A stretch of 64,000 bases of DNA from Blumeriella jaapii (lineage: Eukaryota > Ascomycota > Leotiomycetes > Helotiales > Drepanopezizaceae): positions 434,001-498,000 of the forward strand of contig VWND01000013.1 in NCBI GenBank assembly GCA_009599575.1, in the 5' to 3' direction. Both the position numbers and the translations under genes were made by a program. The notes below the pieces were generated by a model that saw only the letters and a list, made by a program, of their open reading frames with translations, did not search any database and was not told where the DNA came from. Shown here in pieces: positions 12,195-24,319 of the stretch (within the stretch, counting starts at the first letter, position 1; every line of letters starts with the position of its first letter).

Positions 12195-12789
12195 CTTCGA
12201 GGGTCTGCGTTGGGCCTGCGGCAATCAGGTGGCAGCTGGGGATTTCTCGACGGTGTTTCGATGGGGGGAGCCGTTGGTCGTGAGATGAAGAGAGCACGGG
12301 GAGCGGCGCCACGAGGAGGAGAGTTGGCCTAGAAGTATCGCGAGCTCGGGGGGCTGGGGGAGGGGGAGGGGAGGGGGGGCAGGAGCCTTTTTACTCTCAT
12401 CCTCATCCCGGCGGCGGCGGCGGCGGCGGATGCGATTTAACATTTCTCGAATTCTCGTGCGCCGATGCCCGCCCTGCTGTACAGTATGTGTACTGTCCAG
12501 TGCTCGCTCCATGGCTCGAGGCGTCGGGGGCGGGCCGGGGAAGGCCAACATGCGAACCGCATCCATCGTCGTCGCACGAGCCCGTCGCGTGTTTGCTCTC
12601 CGCGTCGTGGCGGGGACCGCAGGGAGGGCGCTGCTGGCGGCGACGAGGGGACCGCACCGTGCGTGGACCCGGCCCCCGCCTCACGCGCGTGCCAGAGAGG
12701 ATTGGATGAACGAGAGACCGATGGCTGATGCTGAGATGCCGTCGCATTCGATCTCGAGACGGTGGAGTTTCCGACTCTGGACGGGACGG

Positions 12790-12814
12790 TGGTAGGGTAG
12801 GGTAGGGTAGGGTG
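12790..12814. repeat. GGGTA pentanucleotide array
   Basis: Four to five tandem GGGTA units. It is not the TTAGGG telomere repeat. Confidence 0.8.
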
Positions 12815-12849
12815 GATCTGAAGCTCCAACACCCCTGGGAGAGAAGTGA

Positions 12850-13440
12850 TACTGTACATACAGCAAGTACTCTGAACATACATACAGTACAGTACAGTAC
12901 TGTGCTATGGAAACACGCCACCCTCAATCACGACCGGTGCTCGAGCCGATGTGGGATGTTCGTTGCTCATTGCCAACACGGCGAGTTGTTTACTTTCGGC
13001 GCGGCCTGGAAGGGCTCGCTTACACCGTGCGGTACCGTATGTGTTGTACTGTACACTGCTGTACATCGAACAGGTATCTACCTACCTACGGTACTGTGCA
13101 GAGCTACTTGCTACATACAGTACAGTACGATGGAAAATCACGCAAACGCGCTTGTACTGTACTGTGCAGTCAACGCTCCAAGGGAAATCCCGACACATGA
13201 GATAAACAAGCAACCCATGAGAGAGCATGAATTGGGGGTTTTCCCGCCCGCTGCGCTTAATAGAGTGAATTCCCGCTTGGCTGTCATAAGTCTCGCTTGG
13301 CTCCGGGTGCCATGAGCGGGTGGGTGGCGGGTATTGTATCTGTACTGTACAGTGTGTACTGTATGTACTGTGTGCATGTACTGTGTGTATGTACTGTGTG
13401 TATGAACTGTACTGTGTTTGTCTGTACTGTAAATTTTGTA
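12850..13440. repeat. cluster of GTACTG/CAGTAC palindromes
   Basis: Many overlapping copies of TACAGTAC and GTACTGTAC occur, for example ACATACAGTACAGTACAGTA at about 12880-12899, TTGTACTGTACACTG near 13045 and repeated ATGTACTGTGTGT units at 13,360-13,420. Because CAGTAC and GTACTG are reverse complements, adjacent copies can fold into hairpins. Confidence 0.75.
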
Positions 13441-13616
13441 TGGCCACCCACCACGTGACTATAACACGTGACCCACCGGCCATCGAGCGCCATGAGAGGA
13501 AAAAGCCGGGAGGACGGAGAGGATGGATGGATGGATGGTGACGCGGGACGCGGGAGAGCCAAGATGGGGAGACGAGATGGAGGCCTTTGCGGCGACAGAC
13601 AGACCGACCGATATAC

Positions 13617-13693
13617 AGAGAGACAGACAGACAGACAGACAATCCACACGATCCACACAATCCACACAATCCACAATCCACACAATCCACACA
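13617..13693. repeat. AGAC tetranucleotide array followed by ATCCACACA array
   Basis: About six AGAC units (13617-13640) abut five or six imperfect copies of ATCCACACA (13642-13693). A GGAT array lies just upstream at about 13523-13538. Confidence 0.8.
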
Positions 13694-14135
13694 GTACTCA
13701 CAGTCCTGTACATACATGCAGTCCCGTCCTGTGCAACACACTGCTTCTTCCTTATCTTATCCCGCGTCGCCGGCGTCACCCTAATCCGATCCCGATGCCA
13801 CTAGCGCGCGAGAGAGAGTGACAGAGAGAGTCTTCAGACCGACTCATCCACGAACAAACCACCCACCACGCACCACGCACCACCACCACTCACCACACAC
13901 GCCCCATCCCACATCGTCGCCATCTCCCCCCCCCCATCGACGACCGCGCAGTCCACATTCGCCTGTCCTCATGTTGCTTACTGCGCTGGCCTGCCCTTGA
14001 TCGCCTCTGCCCGCCCTCTGCCCTGGCCCGGGACCCTGGACCGTTCGCGCCGCCGCCGACCCGACGCGCCCTCCTCACCTCGCCCCGTCGCAAAGCGACG
14101 TGAATGACCGCGACCTGGATCTGGTCACCACATCT

Positions 14136-14170
14136 CGCCATCGCCCCCATCGCTCCCATCGCCCCCATCG
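14136..14170. repeat. 9-nt CATCGCCCC tandem repeat in the PSY2 leader
   Basis: Three to four copies of a CATCGCYCC unit immediately precede the PSY2 start. Read in the PSY2 frame it encodes repeated Ile-Ala-Pro. Confidence 0.75.
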
Positions 14171-14220
14171 TATCGAAAGCGTCTCCGGAGGAGCGCGAGG
14201 GGGAGCTACAACCCTTGATA

Positions 14221-17167
14221 ATGGCACAAGCGGTGCCTAATCCGCCGAACGACAGGAAGAGGGTGAAGGTCTACGAGCTGAAGAACAATGACTGGTTCGA
14301 CAGAGGCACCGGCTTCTGCGTCGCCGCCTTTCTCTTCGTATGTACACCCACCCCCTCCGTGCCCGTCGCGCCGCTCCGGCGGCGCGCGGCATCGAACCCC
14401 CTCCGGCCCCCTCCGGCCCTCGCGGCGGGCGCAACGCCGTGCTGATGACCGTCGCGCAGAATGAGGTCACCCGGCAAGAAGAGCCGCGCGTGATCGTGCA
14501 GTCGGAGGAGAAGCCCGACGTGACGCTGCTCGAGACGCGCATCTGCAAAGAAGATTCCTTCCAGAAGCAACAAGGTGCGAGCGCGCGCTCCTGCGAGATG
14601 CGGGCCGAGGCTGACGTGACCTGCGTAGACACGCTCATCGTCTGGACCGAAACCACCACCTCGGTCGACATGGCGCTGAGCTTCCAAGAGTCCGAGGGCT
14701 GTGCTGCCATCTGGTGAGTGCGGTCTCCGGGGCCGCGCCACCTCCCACCGACGCCGAGGTCTAGGCCGGCGCTGACACGCTGCCGTCACAGGAAGTTCGT
14801 CAACAATATCCAGCAGCAGCTGATCGCAATCGGGGGACCGGGTAAGCATCAGAGTCCCGGACGTGTCACCCTTCTCGCTAACCGGGCTCGCAGACGATGC
14901 CTTGTCGGACGATGTCTCCGTGGACCCGTTCAACCACACCCTCTCGCTGCCCGCGCCCGGTCTCGGCAACCTCCAGGAGATCGAACACACCATGCGAGGC
15001 TTGCACCAGACCAACCAGGGCCGCGAATCCCTGACCAAGTTCATCATCACCGAAGATTACATCCCGCGGCTGATCCCTTTGGTGGAGATGGCCGAGGACA
15101 TGGAAGATCTCCCCAGTCTGCACCGCCTCTGCAACATCATGAAGACGTTGATCCTCTTGAACGAGAGCAGCATCATGGACCTGGTCGTGTCGGACGATCT
15201 CGTCTTGGGGGTCGTCGGCGCCTTGGAATACGATCCGGACTTTCCCAGCCACAAGGCCAACCATCGTCTCTGGCTCGGGAAGGAAGGCAGGTACAAGGAG
15301 GTGGTCCGGATCGACGATGATCTCATTCGCAGGAAAATCCATGCGACCTATCGCTTGCAATACTTGAAGGACGTGGTTCTGGCCCGGATCCTGGACGATC
15401 CTACTTTCTCCGTACTTAATTCTTTGATTTTCTTCAACCAGGTCGACATTGTGACACACTTGCAAACGAACCCCCTGTTCCTCAAGGAGCTTTTCGGCGT
15501 CTTCGGGCCCCAGGAACCCGATCACGAGCGGAAGAAGGAAGCCGTGCTCTTCATCCAACAATGCTGCGCCATTGCGAAGAATTTGCAGCAGCCCGCGAGA
15601 CAACAGCTGTACAACAACTTTCTAGGACACGGGCTGCTGTCGGTCATCAACTTCGCTCTTCGGCACAGCGACGTCGGTGTTCGCGTGGGAGGGACCGATG
15701 TGCTGGTCTCGATGATCGATCACGATCCGCAAATGGTCCGCCAAACCATCTTTCGGCAGATCAGCGAGAAGCAGACGCCCCTGACCGAGTCTCTGATCGA
15801 CCTTCTCCTGGTGGAGGCTGATCTGGGCGTCAAAGCCCAGATCGCGGATGCGATCAAGGTTCTGCTGGATCCGGGAAACCAATCCAGCCCCCTCGATAAC
15901 ATGGCCCGGCAAAATGGCGAACCGTCAAGAATGCGCCCTCAGCCGGATCCGCAGCAGGCGGAATTCGTCAAGGACTTCTACGACGATTCGGCCAAGAAGC
16001 TGTTCAAGCCTCTGGTAGACTTGAAAGATCGAGAAAACATGGATTTTAGTGTGCATGAGGTATCTCTCTTCATCTACCTCATCGAAATCCTCTGCTTCTT
16101 TGTTCGACAACACACCCATCACAGCAAATACTTCGTACTCTCGGAGAAGCTGGGCCAGCGCATCGCTCAGCTCCTCGCAAGCACGGAGAAGTATCTACGC
16201 TTGAGTAAGCACGCCACCCTCCCACTGGGCTCCCCCCCCCCCACTAACCGTTCTAGCCGCATTGAAGTTCTTCCGCAACCTCATCGGATTGCAAGACGAG
16301 TTTTACAATCAGCAAATGACCCACGGCAAGCTTTTTGAGCCCATCTTGGATTTGGTCTTGGAGACGATGCCGCGTGACAACCTCCTGAACTCTGCCTGTT
16401 TAGAGCTTTTCGAGCACATCAAAAAGGAGAATATCAAGAACATCATCAGCCATCTGGAGAACTACCGAGAGAAGTTAACCAAGATCACACATGTGGATAC
16501 CTTTAGCAACTACATCATGCGATATGATCAGACCCAAGGATTTGCTCCGAACGCGGAAACCTCGTACGTCGATACCGAAGAAGACACACCACCCAAGCGA
16601 CCGCAGACCGGCAGGGGAGGCCGGTGGGATGCCGGTCTCAAAGATCTCGATGACCAGGAGGAGGAGTACTACAACACCTCGGATAACGAAGAGGACGTGG
16701 CTGTCAAGGCATCATCGCCCAGTCGCACCTCTGCGAACGGCGCTTCGCCAGCCTCGAAGCTTCTAGTCGATTACAACTCCGACGAAGAGAACGAGATGGA
16801 AACCGACATCTCGGCCGGCATTCTTGGTGCGGACGAAAATCCGTCTCCGCCGTCGCAGTCGCAGGATGACAGCACTGGGGTCACTTCGCCGATCGCTCTA
16901 CCGATCCAATCGCCTCTCGAGAAGCTCTCGGAAAAGCGCCGTCGGGAAGAGGAAGACGACGACGAGCTCAGCAAGCTTTCGCAGCCGAAGCGACGAAATT
17001 CGACCAGCTCTGTCGCCTCGAATGCAAGCAGCGTCTTGAAAAAGAAGAAGAGCTTCAACAGCAGCCCGAATGGAAACACCGGTAGCAAGAACAAGATTGC
17101 CATCAGCATCTCCCCGGCCATCAAGACCGGTGGCCAGAGCCCGGGCGGTGCAGACGGTGGCAACTGA
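14221..17167 (+). CDS. PSY2: protein phosphatase 4 regulatory subunit 3 (Psy2/SMEK family)
   Basis: Six exons (14221-14337, 14460-14574, 14629-14713, 14792-14841, 14894-16204, 16257-17167) give 862 residues, and all phases close. The N-terminus (RVKVYELKNNDWFDRGTGFC, DTLIVWTE, FQESEGCAAIW) is the EVH1/PH-like domain that binds substrates. Residues about 180-590 form the SMEK armadillo-type domain (RLCNIMKTLILLNE, FRNLIGLQDEFYNQQM). The tail is acidic then Lys/Ser-rich, as in orthologues (nuclear targeting). Psy2 directs PP4 in DNA-damage recovery. The start at 14221 matches the conserved MAQAVPNPPNDRKRVKVY beginning; an in-frame ATG at 14104 could add 39 residues encoded partly by a 9-nt repeat. 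Confidence 0.95.
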
Positions 17168-17985
17168 AAAGTCCCTTTTCGATTTCGCAAATATCTGCAA
17201 CTTTCAACCGGGAACAGGGCGGCGCTATCATAGGCGGTGTGCGGAGTTTTGGATGAGTGATGTTGTGATTACGGGACGCGCATTCGAATTGGCATTTGCC
17301 TGGCAAGGACTTTCTCACGAGCGAGACGGCACATCTGGTGAGATCGGATTGCTCGTTGTGTGTATTGTAGAAGAGAGGGCCGGGGGAGGGGGACACGGCA
17401 GACGATGCAGATAAGAAGATTCTCGCTGTGTCTCACCACACAGGATGCAATGAACATTGACAAGTGCAGCTGCTGTGCACCGTGGAACCCCTTGTTGACG
17501 TGCTCAACTGGAGAAAGCCATCCTTGTCCCTCGAGTGGAAGGGGTTGTAGTACTCGAGCTCGAGATGTACAGTACGTGAGCGCTTGCACAAGGACTCGAG
17601 ACGGAGACAGACAGACCACGGTCGGATTCCCACCACCTCAGCCTCCTCCTCAGCCTCCTCCTCAGCCTCAGCCTCAGCCTCATCCTCAGCCTTGCAGCCT
17701 TGTTCACCGCCAGCCACGTTCATTTTTAGGCTTTGGGAACGCTGCCGCTGGGCCCGTGTGAACGTGTCCACCAAACCCACAGTCCAGATACAGCACAGAC
17801 AGCGCTGTAGCTACAGAACAGTACAGTACAGTAGGTGCTCCTCGCAACCGCGAAGTGCGGTGTCGATATATCGAATCGCAAGCCTTGTATATGTCACCGC
17901 CGACTCTTCTGCATCTGTGGATGGCGCTCTCCACTCACTTGGCTGTTTCGCATCCAGTCGCTTTCACCCATTGACAACCAGAGCC
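17168..17985. other. PSY2-ALG5 intergenic interval
   Basis: No gene seen. It contains the PSY2 3' flank, an imperfect CCTCAG repeat (17636-17697), CAGTAC palindromes at 17564-17576 and 17814-17834, and the ALG5 promoter. Confidence 0.6.
17636..17697. repeat. imperfect CCTCAG tandem repeat
   Basis: About ten CCTCAG/CCTCCT units in direct array, upstream of ALG5. Confidence 0.75.
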
Positions 17986-19307
17986 ATGGAAGCCCTTCTT
18001 CGCCTGCCGCAGAGGCTGCTCTGGGTCCTCCATGAGAATTTGGAGCACACGCCTTTGCCTCTCCTTCTCGTGCTGGCGATCACAGCAGCTGTCACTGTTC
18101 TGACTGCTGTGAGCGAACCTCCCCCTCCCCCCATTCTCGTGGTCGAAGCTGACACGAGACACGTAGATATACGCCGCGCTCTTCCTGCTCGCGCCCACGC
18201 CACGCCCACCCTTCGCGTCAGAAAAGACGTATGTCACGACGACAGCCAGCGGCGCCACGTCGCCTCCTCAGCCGCTACCCTGCTGGCACGACGAATGGCT
18301 GTGCCACCGGAAAGAAGCCGAACGCATCAAGCACTTCCAGGAGAAGCACACGGGGGACATTGAAGAGGCCGAGCTGGAGATGAGTGTGGTCATCCCAGCC
18401 TACAACGAGGAAGAGCGGCTGGAAACCATGCTGGAGGAAGCCGTGCCCTTCCTAGATGCCGAGTACGGGCGCGCGCCGAAGCCGCAGGGCCGTGCGAACG
18501 AGGACGGGAGCGGGATGGGCGGCTATGAGATCCTGCTCGTCGACGATGGGAGTACGGACCGGACCGTGGAGGTTGCGCTGGCGTTCTCGAGGAAGCACCA
18601 GCTGCACGAGATCTTGCGGATATGCAGGCTGCAGGCGAACAGGGGAAAGGGAGGAGCCGTTACCCACGGCATGAGGCATGTGAGAGGCGCGTTTGCGGTG
18701 TTCGCTGACGCCGACGGCGCCTCGACGTTCTCGCATCTGGGCAAGCTGGTGGAGGGCTGTCGAGCCGTGGCCGATTCGCCGAAGCGGGGTGTCGCGGTGG
18801 GAAGCCGGTCGCATCTCGTTGGCAGCGAGGCGGTCGTCACGGTCAGTGCTGTTGCTGTTGCTGTTGCTGTGTGGGATGGGAGTGACGAGGGCATGGCTGA
18901 CTGAAGCGCAGCGCTCCGCCCTTCGCAACGTTCTGATGTTCTCCTTCCACGCTCTCATCAAGATCCTCACGCCGCCAGCCACGTCGCGCATGCGCGACAC
19001 CCAGTGTGGCTTCAAGCTCTTTTCCCGCGCCGCTCTCCCGCACATCATACCCTACATGCACGCCGAGGGATGGATCTTCGACGTCGAGATGTTGATGCTG
19101 GCCGAGAGCGCGCCCCCTGGCATCGTGATTGATCGGCAGGGCCGGCACATTGGCACGACGCCCGGGATCCGGGTCGCCGAGGTCCAGATTGGGTGGAAGG
19201 AGGTCGGCGGGAGCAAGCTGAATGTCATCTGGGATAGCTTGGGCATGGCCTGGGGATTGGCCTTGCTGAGGGCGAGTTGGATGGCCGGCGTTTACAGGAG
19301 GAGGTAG
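17986..19307 (+). CDS. ALG5: dolichyl-phosphate beta-glucosyltransferase
   Basis: Three exons (17986-18108, 18167-18841, 18912-19307) give 397 residues. Alg5 moves glucose from UDP-glucose to dolichyl phosphate at the ER membrane; the product donates the terminal glucoses of the N-glycan precursor. The N-terminal membrane helix (about residues 24-50, LPLLLVLAITAAVTVLTAI) spans the first intron. The GT2 fold follows: SVVIPAYNEE (about 113), VDDGSTD (about 166), the metal-binding FADADGAS (about 220), and DTQCGFKLF plus EGWIFDVEML in the last exon, all typical of Alg5. The introns are 58 and 70 nt with phase 0. Length agrees with fungal orthologues. Confidence 0.93.
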
Positions 19308-19774
19308 TGCGGTCTGGAGGTCCTGGTGTGTTCGACATCCTCGCCCAGAGATTCCGTAGCTGTCCTAGAAGACCCAAGGCTTCCCCCCCCTTGCTGGACG
19401 AATGAAGAGCTTTCCAAGCGTCGGTCTCCGTCTTGGTCGGAAGTGGTGATCCTGACAGCGAATCTTCTTCTACCTTCTCTCGCGCAGGCGGACTCGGGAG
19501 ACCGCGAGGTCGAAATACTACAATCGCCAGATGTGGAGCTTGCAAGAAACACATTCATTGCCTACACCCTCTCCCCCCCCTCCCAGAGCCGATGGAGCTT
19601 TTCGAAGCTGTCTCTACCCAACGCCCAGCCTCTCCGCTGCTCGGCCATGTGCATCGGCACCACAGCAACGTACCGTGCCGCTGCGCGATGGCAGGTGCTT
19701 GAAGAAAGCGGGCTAACTCTACGTTCATTCGGACAGACGACGTTTTGACGTCGTACGTTTGTTTCCATTCACGT
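19308..19774. other. ALG5-AFG2 convergent 3' flanks
   Basis: No supported gene, RNA or repeat apart from short C runs (19384-19391 and about 19572-19579). Confidence 0.5.
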
Positions 19775-22179
19775 CTACCTGGCACTCCGGACGCCTCTCG
19801 CCCAGTCCTCATACGCCGCAATCATGCTCGGCCCGATCTGCCTCTTGACGAGCTGGATGGCGTCCAGAAAGTCGTCCATGTGAAGCTGCAGCTCGGCGCC
19901 GACGTCCTCGCACTTGTCGATGACACGGTCGCAGGCCGTCTGGCACACGGCCACGAGCTCCGCGCCCGAGTAGCCGTCGGTCAAGGCGGCAAGCGCGTCG
20001 ATGTCCACGTCCTCGGCGAGGTCCATCGTCCTCTTCCGCGCGAGCAGGATCTCCTTGCGGCCGTGCAAATCAGGTGGAGCTACGTAGAGCAGCGTGTCGA
20101 AGCGACCGGGCCGGAGAAGGGCGGCATCCAAGGCTTGGGGCTGGTTGGTAGCCGCCAGGACGAAGACCCCTCTCAAGGTCTCGATGCCATCCATCTCGTT
20201 GAGCAAGGTGGTCAGGACGTTGACGCCAGCGTGGCGCCCGTTGGCCGGTCGCTTGCTACCGATCGATTCGATCTCGTCGAAGAAGATGATGCTCGGGCTT
20301 GCGGCGCGCGCCTTTGCGAAGATGTCACGGACGGCCCGTTCGGATTCGCCCACGTACATGTTGAGCAACTCTGCCCCCTTGACAGCAAAGAAGTTGAAGC
20401 CCACTTCCGTGGCCATGGCCTGCGCGCTGAGCGTCTTGGAGCAGCCAGGCGGGCCATAGAGGAGAACGCCCTTCTTCTGCGCGGCACCGAGCCTTTTCAT
20501 TCGATCGGGATGCTGGTCGCCACGTTAGAGACGTCGAACTAGCCAAACCGCACAAGCACTGACCAGCAAAGGAGTCTCAACGGCTCGACGGAGAGCTTTC
20601 TTGATGCTATCCTGTCCCCCGATATCATCCCATCTGACACTTGGGGGCTGGAGCGTGATGTCGTGCATGGCTGTTGGGCGGACTTGCAAGAGCGCCTGCT
20701 CGATATCCTCCTGCTTGAGATAGTGAGGCTCCACCGATTCGGCATCGTGTCGCTCTTCTCTCTGCTCGGCAAACTGATAGGCAGCATCCAACAATTTCGC
20801 CAAATCTTCGGCCGTGTAGGCATGCGTGCGATCGCCAAGCTTGTCGATGGTTTCGTCCTGGGTGTCTGGTGGAAGTGGAGGAGCCAGATATCTCAAAATC
20901 GCCTTTCGTGCCGCGACGTCCGGCACAGGCAGGGCGATTTCGTTGACGAAACGGCCCCTCTTCTTCAGAGAACCGGGAATTTTGCTGGCATCTGAGGTTG
21001 TGGCAACGACCACGACCCGAGGCAGCGACTTTCCCGAGTGGGCTTGTGAGAGGACATCGAGCTCTTCTCCAAGTGCATGACTGATACTGCTACAACGATC
21101 GTCCTCCTTCGATACGAGCGACTCTACATCGTCTATCGCGATGATGCTAGGTTGGCCGAGTTTGGCGTCACGGAAGATGGATCGGATGTTTGACAGCTTT
21201 GCATCCCTATCCAGGTGAAGCACGTTCTTCGCCCAGCCCGTACCAATGATCTTTTTCAACAGAAATGTTTTCCCCGTGCCGGTACCGCCATGGAGCAATA
21301 CGGCGCAAGATCTCTGCGCCTGAGGGAACAGGAACTGTTTTTTGTTGAAGCCATCCAGGAAAGAATTGAGCTTTCTGAGAGCAGGATCGATTCCGGCAAC
21401 GTCAAAGACTTTCAAGGGAGCCGTCGGCAACGTCAACGTCAGCTCTGGGGCATCAGCTTGAGAAGTTGATATGTGGACGGAAGAAAAGGGACCGCATCTT
21501 CCTAGGCCTGTTCAGGGGTCAGTACTGGAAGATTGACAGATAGTTAAAGGCCTCTGTAGAAGTTCGACTGACCTGTTGGTCTTTCATTGACGAAATCTAC
21601 CACAAAACGACGTTTCTTGACCCATCCAAACGGTGACAAGTCTTTGAATTCCATGCCAGGGAATAGAATCTCGGCGCGGCCTGAGTCAGGACCTTGTCAA
21701 CCACCGAATCCGACAAAGCTCGGGGAGCTGGGCACATCTGACTTACTGAGATGGGCGTGGAGGAACCACACCCAGTGAGCTCTCTCCGACTCTGCGATAC
21801 GGTCTTGCGAGCCTTCACCGTCCGAAGCAGCAAGTTCTCGCAGGACGATGGAGTTGGCCGCGGGCACCAGTCCTCCTGCCCGGACATTGACTTCGTCTTC
21901 GAGCTTGAATCCTAGAAACTCGCGATACTCGCTCGCTACCTGCGCCACGTTCTTTTTCAGGCTTTTTTCAGCGGTGTTCCACGCAATGGCCTCCTTGAAA
22001 GAATCGTGGCCTGTCTTCCACAGGTGAATGAGCTGGCCGGGTTTCTCAACGCCTAACTCGCTCAAGGCTTGTTGAGTCAAGTAGACACGAGCAAGACCTT
22101 GCTGGTCAAGCCGAGTCTTGGTTGCCAGGTTTCTGATCTTGACCTCCATGGTCTTCTGCGTCTTCTCGGCCGGCGACAT
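19775..22179 (-). CDS. AFG2: AAA ATPase Afg2/Drg1, pre-60S ribosome maturation
   Basis: Four exons (22179-21747, 21680-21573, 21507-20564, 20512-19775) give 740 residues; the introns are 51-66 nt and all phases close. The family acts in the cytoplasm, pulling Rlp24 off exported pre-60S particles to start their final maturation. An N-domain (residues 1 to about 190) is followed by D1 with Walker A GGTGTGKT (about 254) and D2 with Walker A GPPGCSKT (about 515), Walker B IIFFDEIES and the Arg-finger block LLRPGRFD. The GPPGCSKT form with Cys is typical of Afg2 D2. D1 looks partly degenerate: its Walker B reads IIAIDD rather than DE. It shares a 406-bp divergent promoter with the gene at 22586. 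Confidence 0.88.
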
Positions 22180-22585
22180 GGTGTGATAGTGGAGCTGAAG
22201 ACCGTGGACATTGTCATCCGCCAGGAAAGCAAAGGGGCGTTGAAATTTTATATCTCATAGCCTTGTGGCCGAAGAAGTTGCGCCGAGTTTGTTCGATGGC
22301 TCAACAGGACAGAAGGACATTGAATGGACCGAGTTTTTGCAGTGCATCGGTGACTTAGCAACACATCCAAAAGATACAAGTCATCATGATATTCCATTTC
22401 ATGATCACAATCTCCGTTGCTCTAGATAATGGTAGATAGTGATATTGCCCCACCGCTGCTCAAAAGCGTAGCCTCGCAGCGTCGCTAAAAATGAGGCTCG
22501 ACACCAAGCTCTGTCGTAGCTTGGACGCGAAAGCCAAACATCTATCAACGCAGCAACAGCCAACGACATCCGCTGGTGAACATTG
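22180..22585. promoter_or_regulatory. divergent promoter of AFG2 and a mitochondrial protein gene
   Basis: 406 bp separate the two start codons, so both promoters lie here. No TATA box or clear operator was recognised. Confidence 0.5.
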
Positions 22586-24319
22586 ATGCTGCTGACGCGC
22601 TCGCTGCCCCCGCAGTTTCTGTTGCCAGCATGGAGCTCGGTACAATTAGCACAAGCGGCAAATATAGCCCAGAGAGCTGGATACAGCACAGACAACTCGA
22701 CCGAGAGCTCCCTGGATTCGAACTGTGATTCGGCGACGGATGCAACTCCACGCAGCGACGGAGCCTCGCTCAGCATAAAGAGACCTCTTTCTACACCAGC
22801 TCGGAGGATAGCACGCAAGGCAGGCGGCGGGCCTTCGGCATATGGGAATGACCTTCGAAGCCGAAAAGACATCGGCTCCCGACATGGCTATAGCCGTCAA
22901 TCACAAAGAGCGCCCGGAGAGGTTGCAGAAGCACACGCAGCCTTGTCATCAAGGGAGGCGGCCAGAAGGCTTCAATTCGCAAGTAGAGGCTATCCAAAGC
23001 CTAACGTTCAAGAGCCGGTGAAACAAGCGAACGGGGATCAATTGGCAAACACCTTAGATCCTCTGACGTCTGGTGAGCGGTCCAACAAGCAGGCCACGAC
23101 ATTAGAGCCTATTACGTACACTGGAAAGCCACTACCAGGCTCGCAACAAGCAGCATGTAAGGACGACCTAGAGGAAGAGCCATTGTCACTATTCGAAGAG
23201 CTTTTTCCAGAAGAGGCACTGGCGCGGGAAAAGCGCGAAAAGAGGGCTCTGGAGAATCTGGAGAAGCTGCCAGCCTTCAACTGGACTCCAGAATTCAGGC
23301 GTGGCGTTGAGTACGAGAAGGCGCAGGCAAGAGAGCGAGAGCGCGAGACGAGGAAGGCGGCTTTGCACGCGATACCAGCCCAGCCTGTTGCCAACGATCG
23401 AAAGTTTAGCATAGACTCCCAGTACAAGGGGATCCAGCCCGAGACCAAGAAGGGCGATCTGAGTGGTAGCAGACGATACGCTGTTCTCGTCATAGGCTCC
23501 TGCAGTACATCACTCGAGGAGTCGGATTTCTACCGTGTTACCGCCAAGGGGCAGCACGTTGAAGACTGGACGAGAGGAATTGTTAAAGGTTGTGAACGAT
23601 TTCTCAACTTGCTCTGACCTGGACCGCGCTAACACATTGCAGTCATCCCTGCGCGTGACAACATGACACTCGCGCCCTTGGGCAAATACTTTCTCGTGTT
23701 CTCGAGCAATGCAGCTGCCAGAGCGTATCTAGAGCGAACGTTGGACTTGAAGGAGTTCGCGACGGCCAACGACTTCACGAGATATCATCGTGCCCGCCGC
23801 ATGGGCGAGGAACCGGGCATGATGATCCAGAACTTCTCACTTGTTCCGTCGGATGGCCAGCTGTCAATACAGATGCTGGCCCCTCCGTTCTCCAAGGGTG
23901 TGCAGTGGATGATCGACGCCGGTGGCCCAGCGCCCTTGGTTGGAAGACAGAACAAAGCGCAGGACATCGTGCTTTTTACGACCGATGGGCGGGGGGGGTA
24001 CATCGAGAAAAGGACCTTGGCCAGGGCACTTGCTGACGACGGGCTTCGCCGAAACTTGCATTGGAGGTTTGCTGGTGACAGAGACGAGGCCATCGTCAAG
24101 TTGGAGACGAATCTCCTGGACGAAACTGCTTCTGGGCGTCGTAAGACCACGTACAAGGGGCCCGCGCGATATACAATCGCTTTCAAGGACTCCAACGAGG
24201 CACGGAGATTCGTTCGAGAGTGGCATCGGCGACCATTCCCTCTGACGTCCTTGCGACGACTAAAAGAAGAAGCAGGGGATGAGCCACTTCCTGTAGTTCA
24301 TGCCGAGATATGTTGGTAG
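22586..24319 (+). CDS. conserved fungal protein, probably mitochondrial, function unknown
   Basis: Two exons (22586-23588, 23643-24319) give 559 residues; the 54-nt intron has a CTAAC branch site and CAG acceptor. The N-terminus (MLLTRSLPPQFLLPAW, then a basic/Ser-rich stretch) looks like a mitochondrial presequence. Residues about 70-200 are low-complexity. A charged helix (SLFEELFPEEALAREKREKR, about 205-225) leads to a folded C-terminal half with two short RRM-like or ACT-like strand-helix patterns (YFLVFSSNAAARAYLERTL and RYTIAFKDSNEARRFVREWH). That repeated pattern suggests RNA binding, perhaps in mitochondrial gene expression, but this is inference from secondary-structure feel only. 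I do not know a named homologue. Confidence 0.75.

Larger units (their letters stand above)
12195..14220. other. 2 kb repeat-dense gene-free interval
   Basis: No gene found. It holds the promoter of the 88-residue protein, a GGGTA array, the densest group of GTACTG palindromes in the window (12,850-13,440), AGAC and ATCCACACA arrays, a C/A-rich tract (13,850-13,940), and the PSY2 leader. Confidence 0.6.

Noticed and set aside
13617..13693. Regular spacing of ATCCACACA considered as a CRISPR-like array
   Set aside because: Units are 8-10 nt with no spacers, in a eukaryotic genome; it is a plain tandem repeat.
12400..13800. Several open frames of 60-220 codons on both strands
   Set aside because: They are made from microsatellites and GTACTG palindromes; amino-acid content is low-complexity (Tyr/Val/Cys/His runs).
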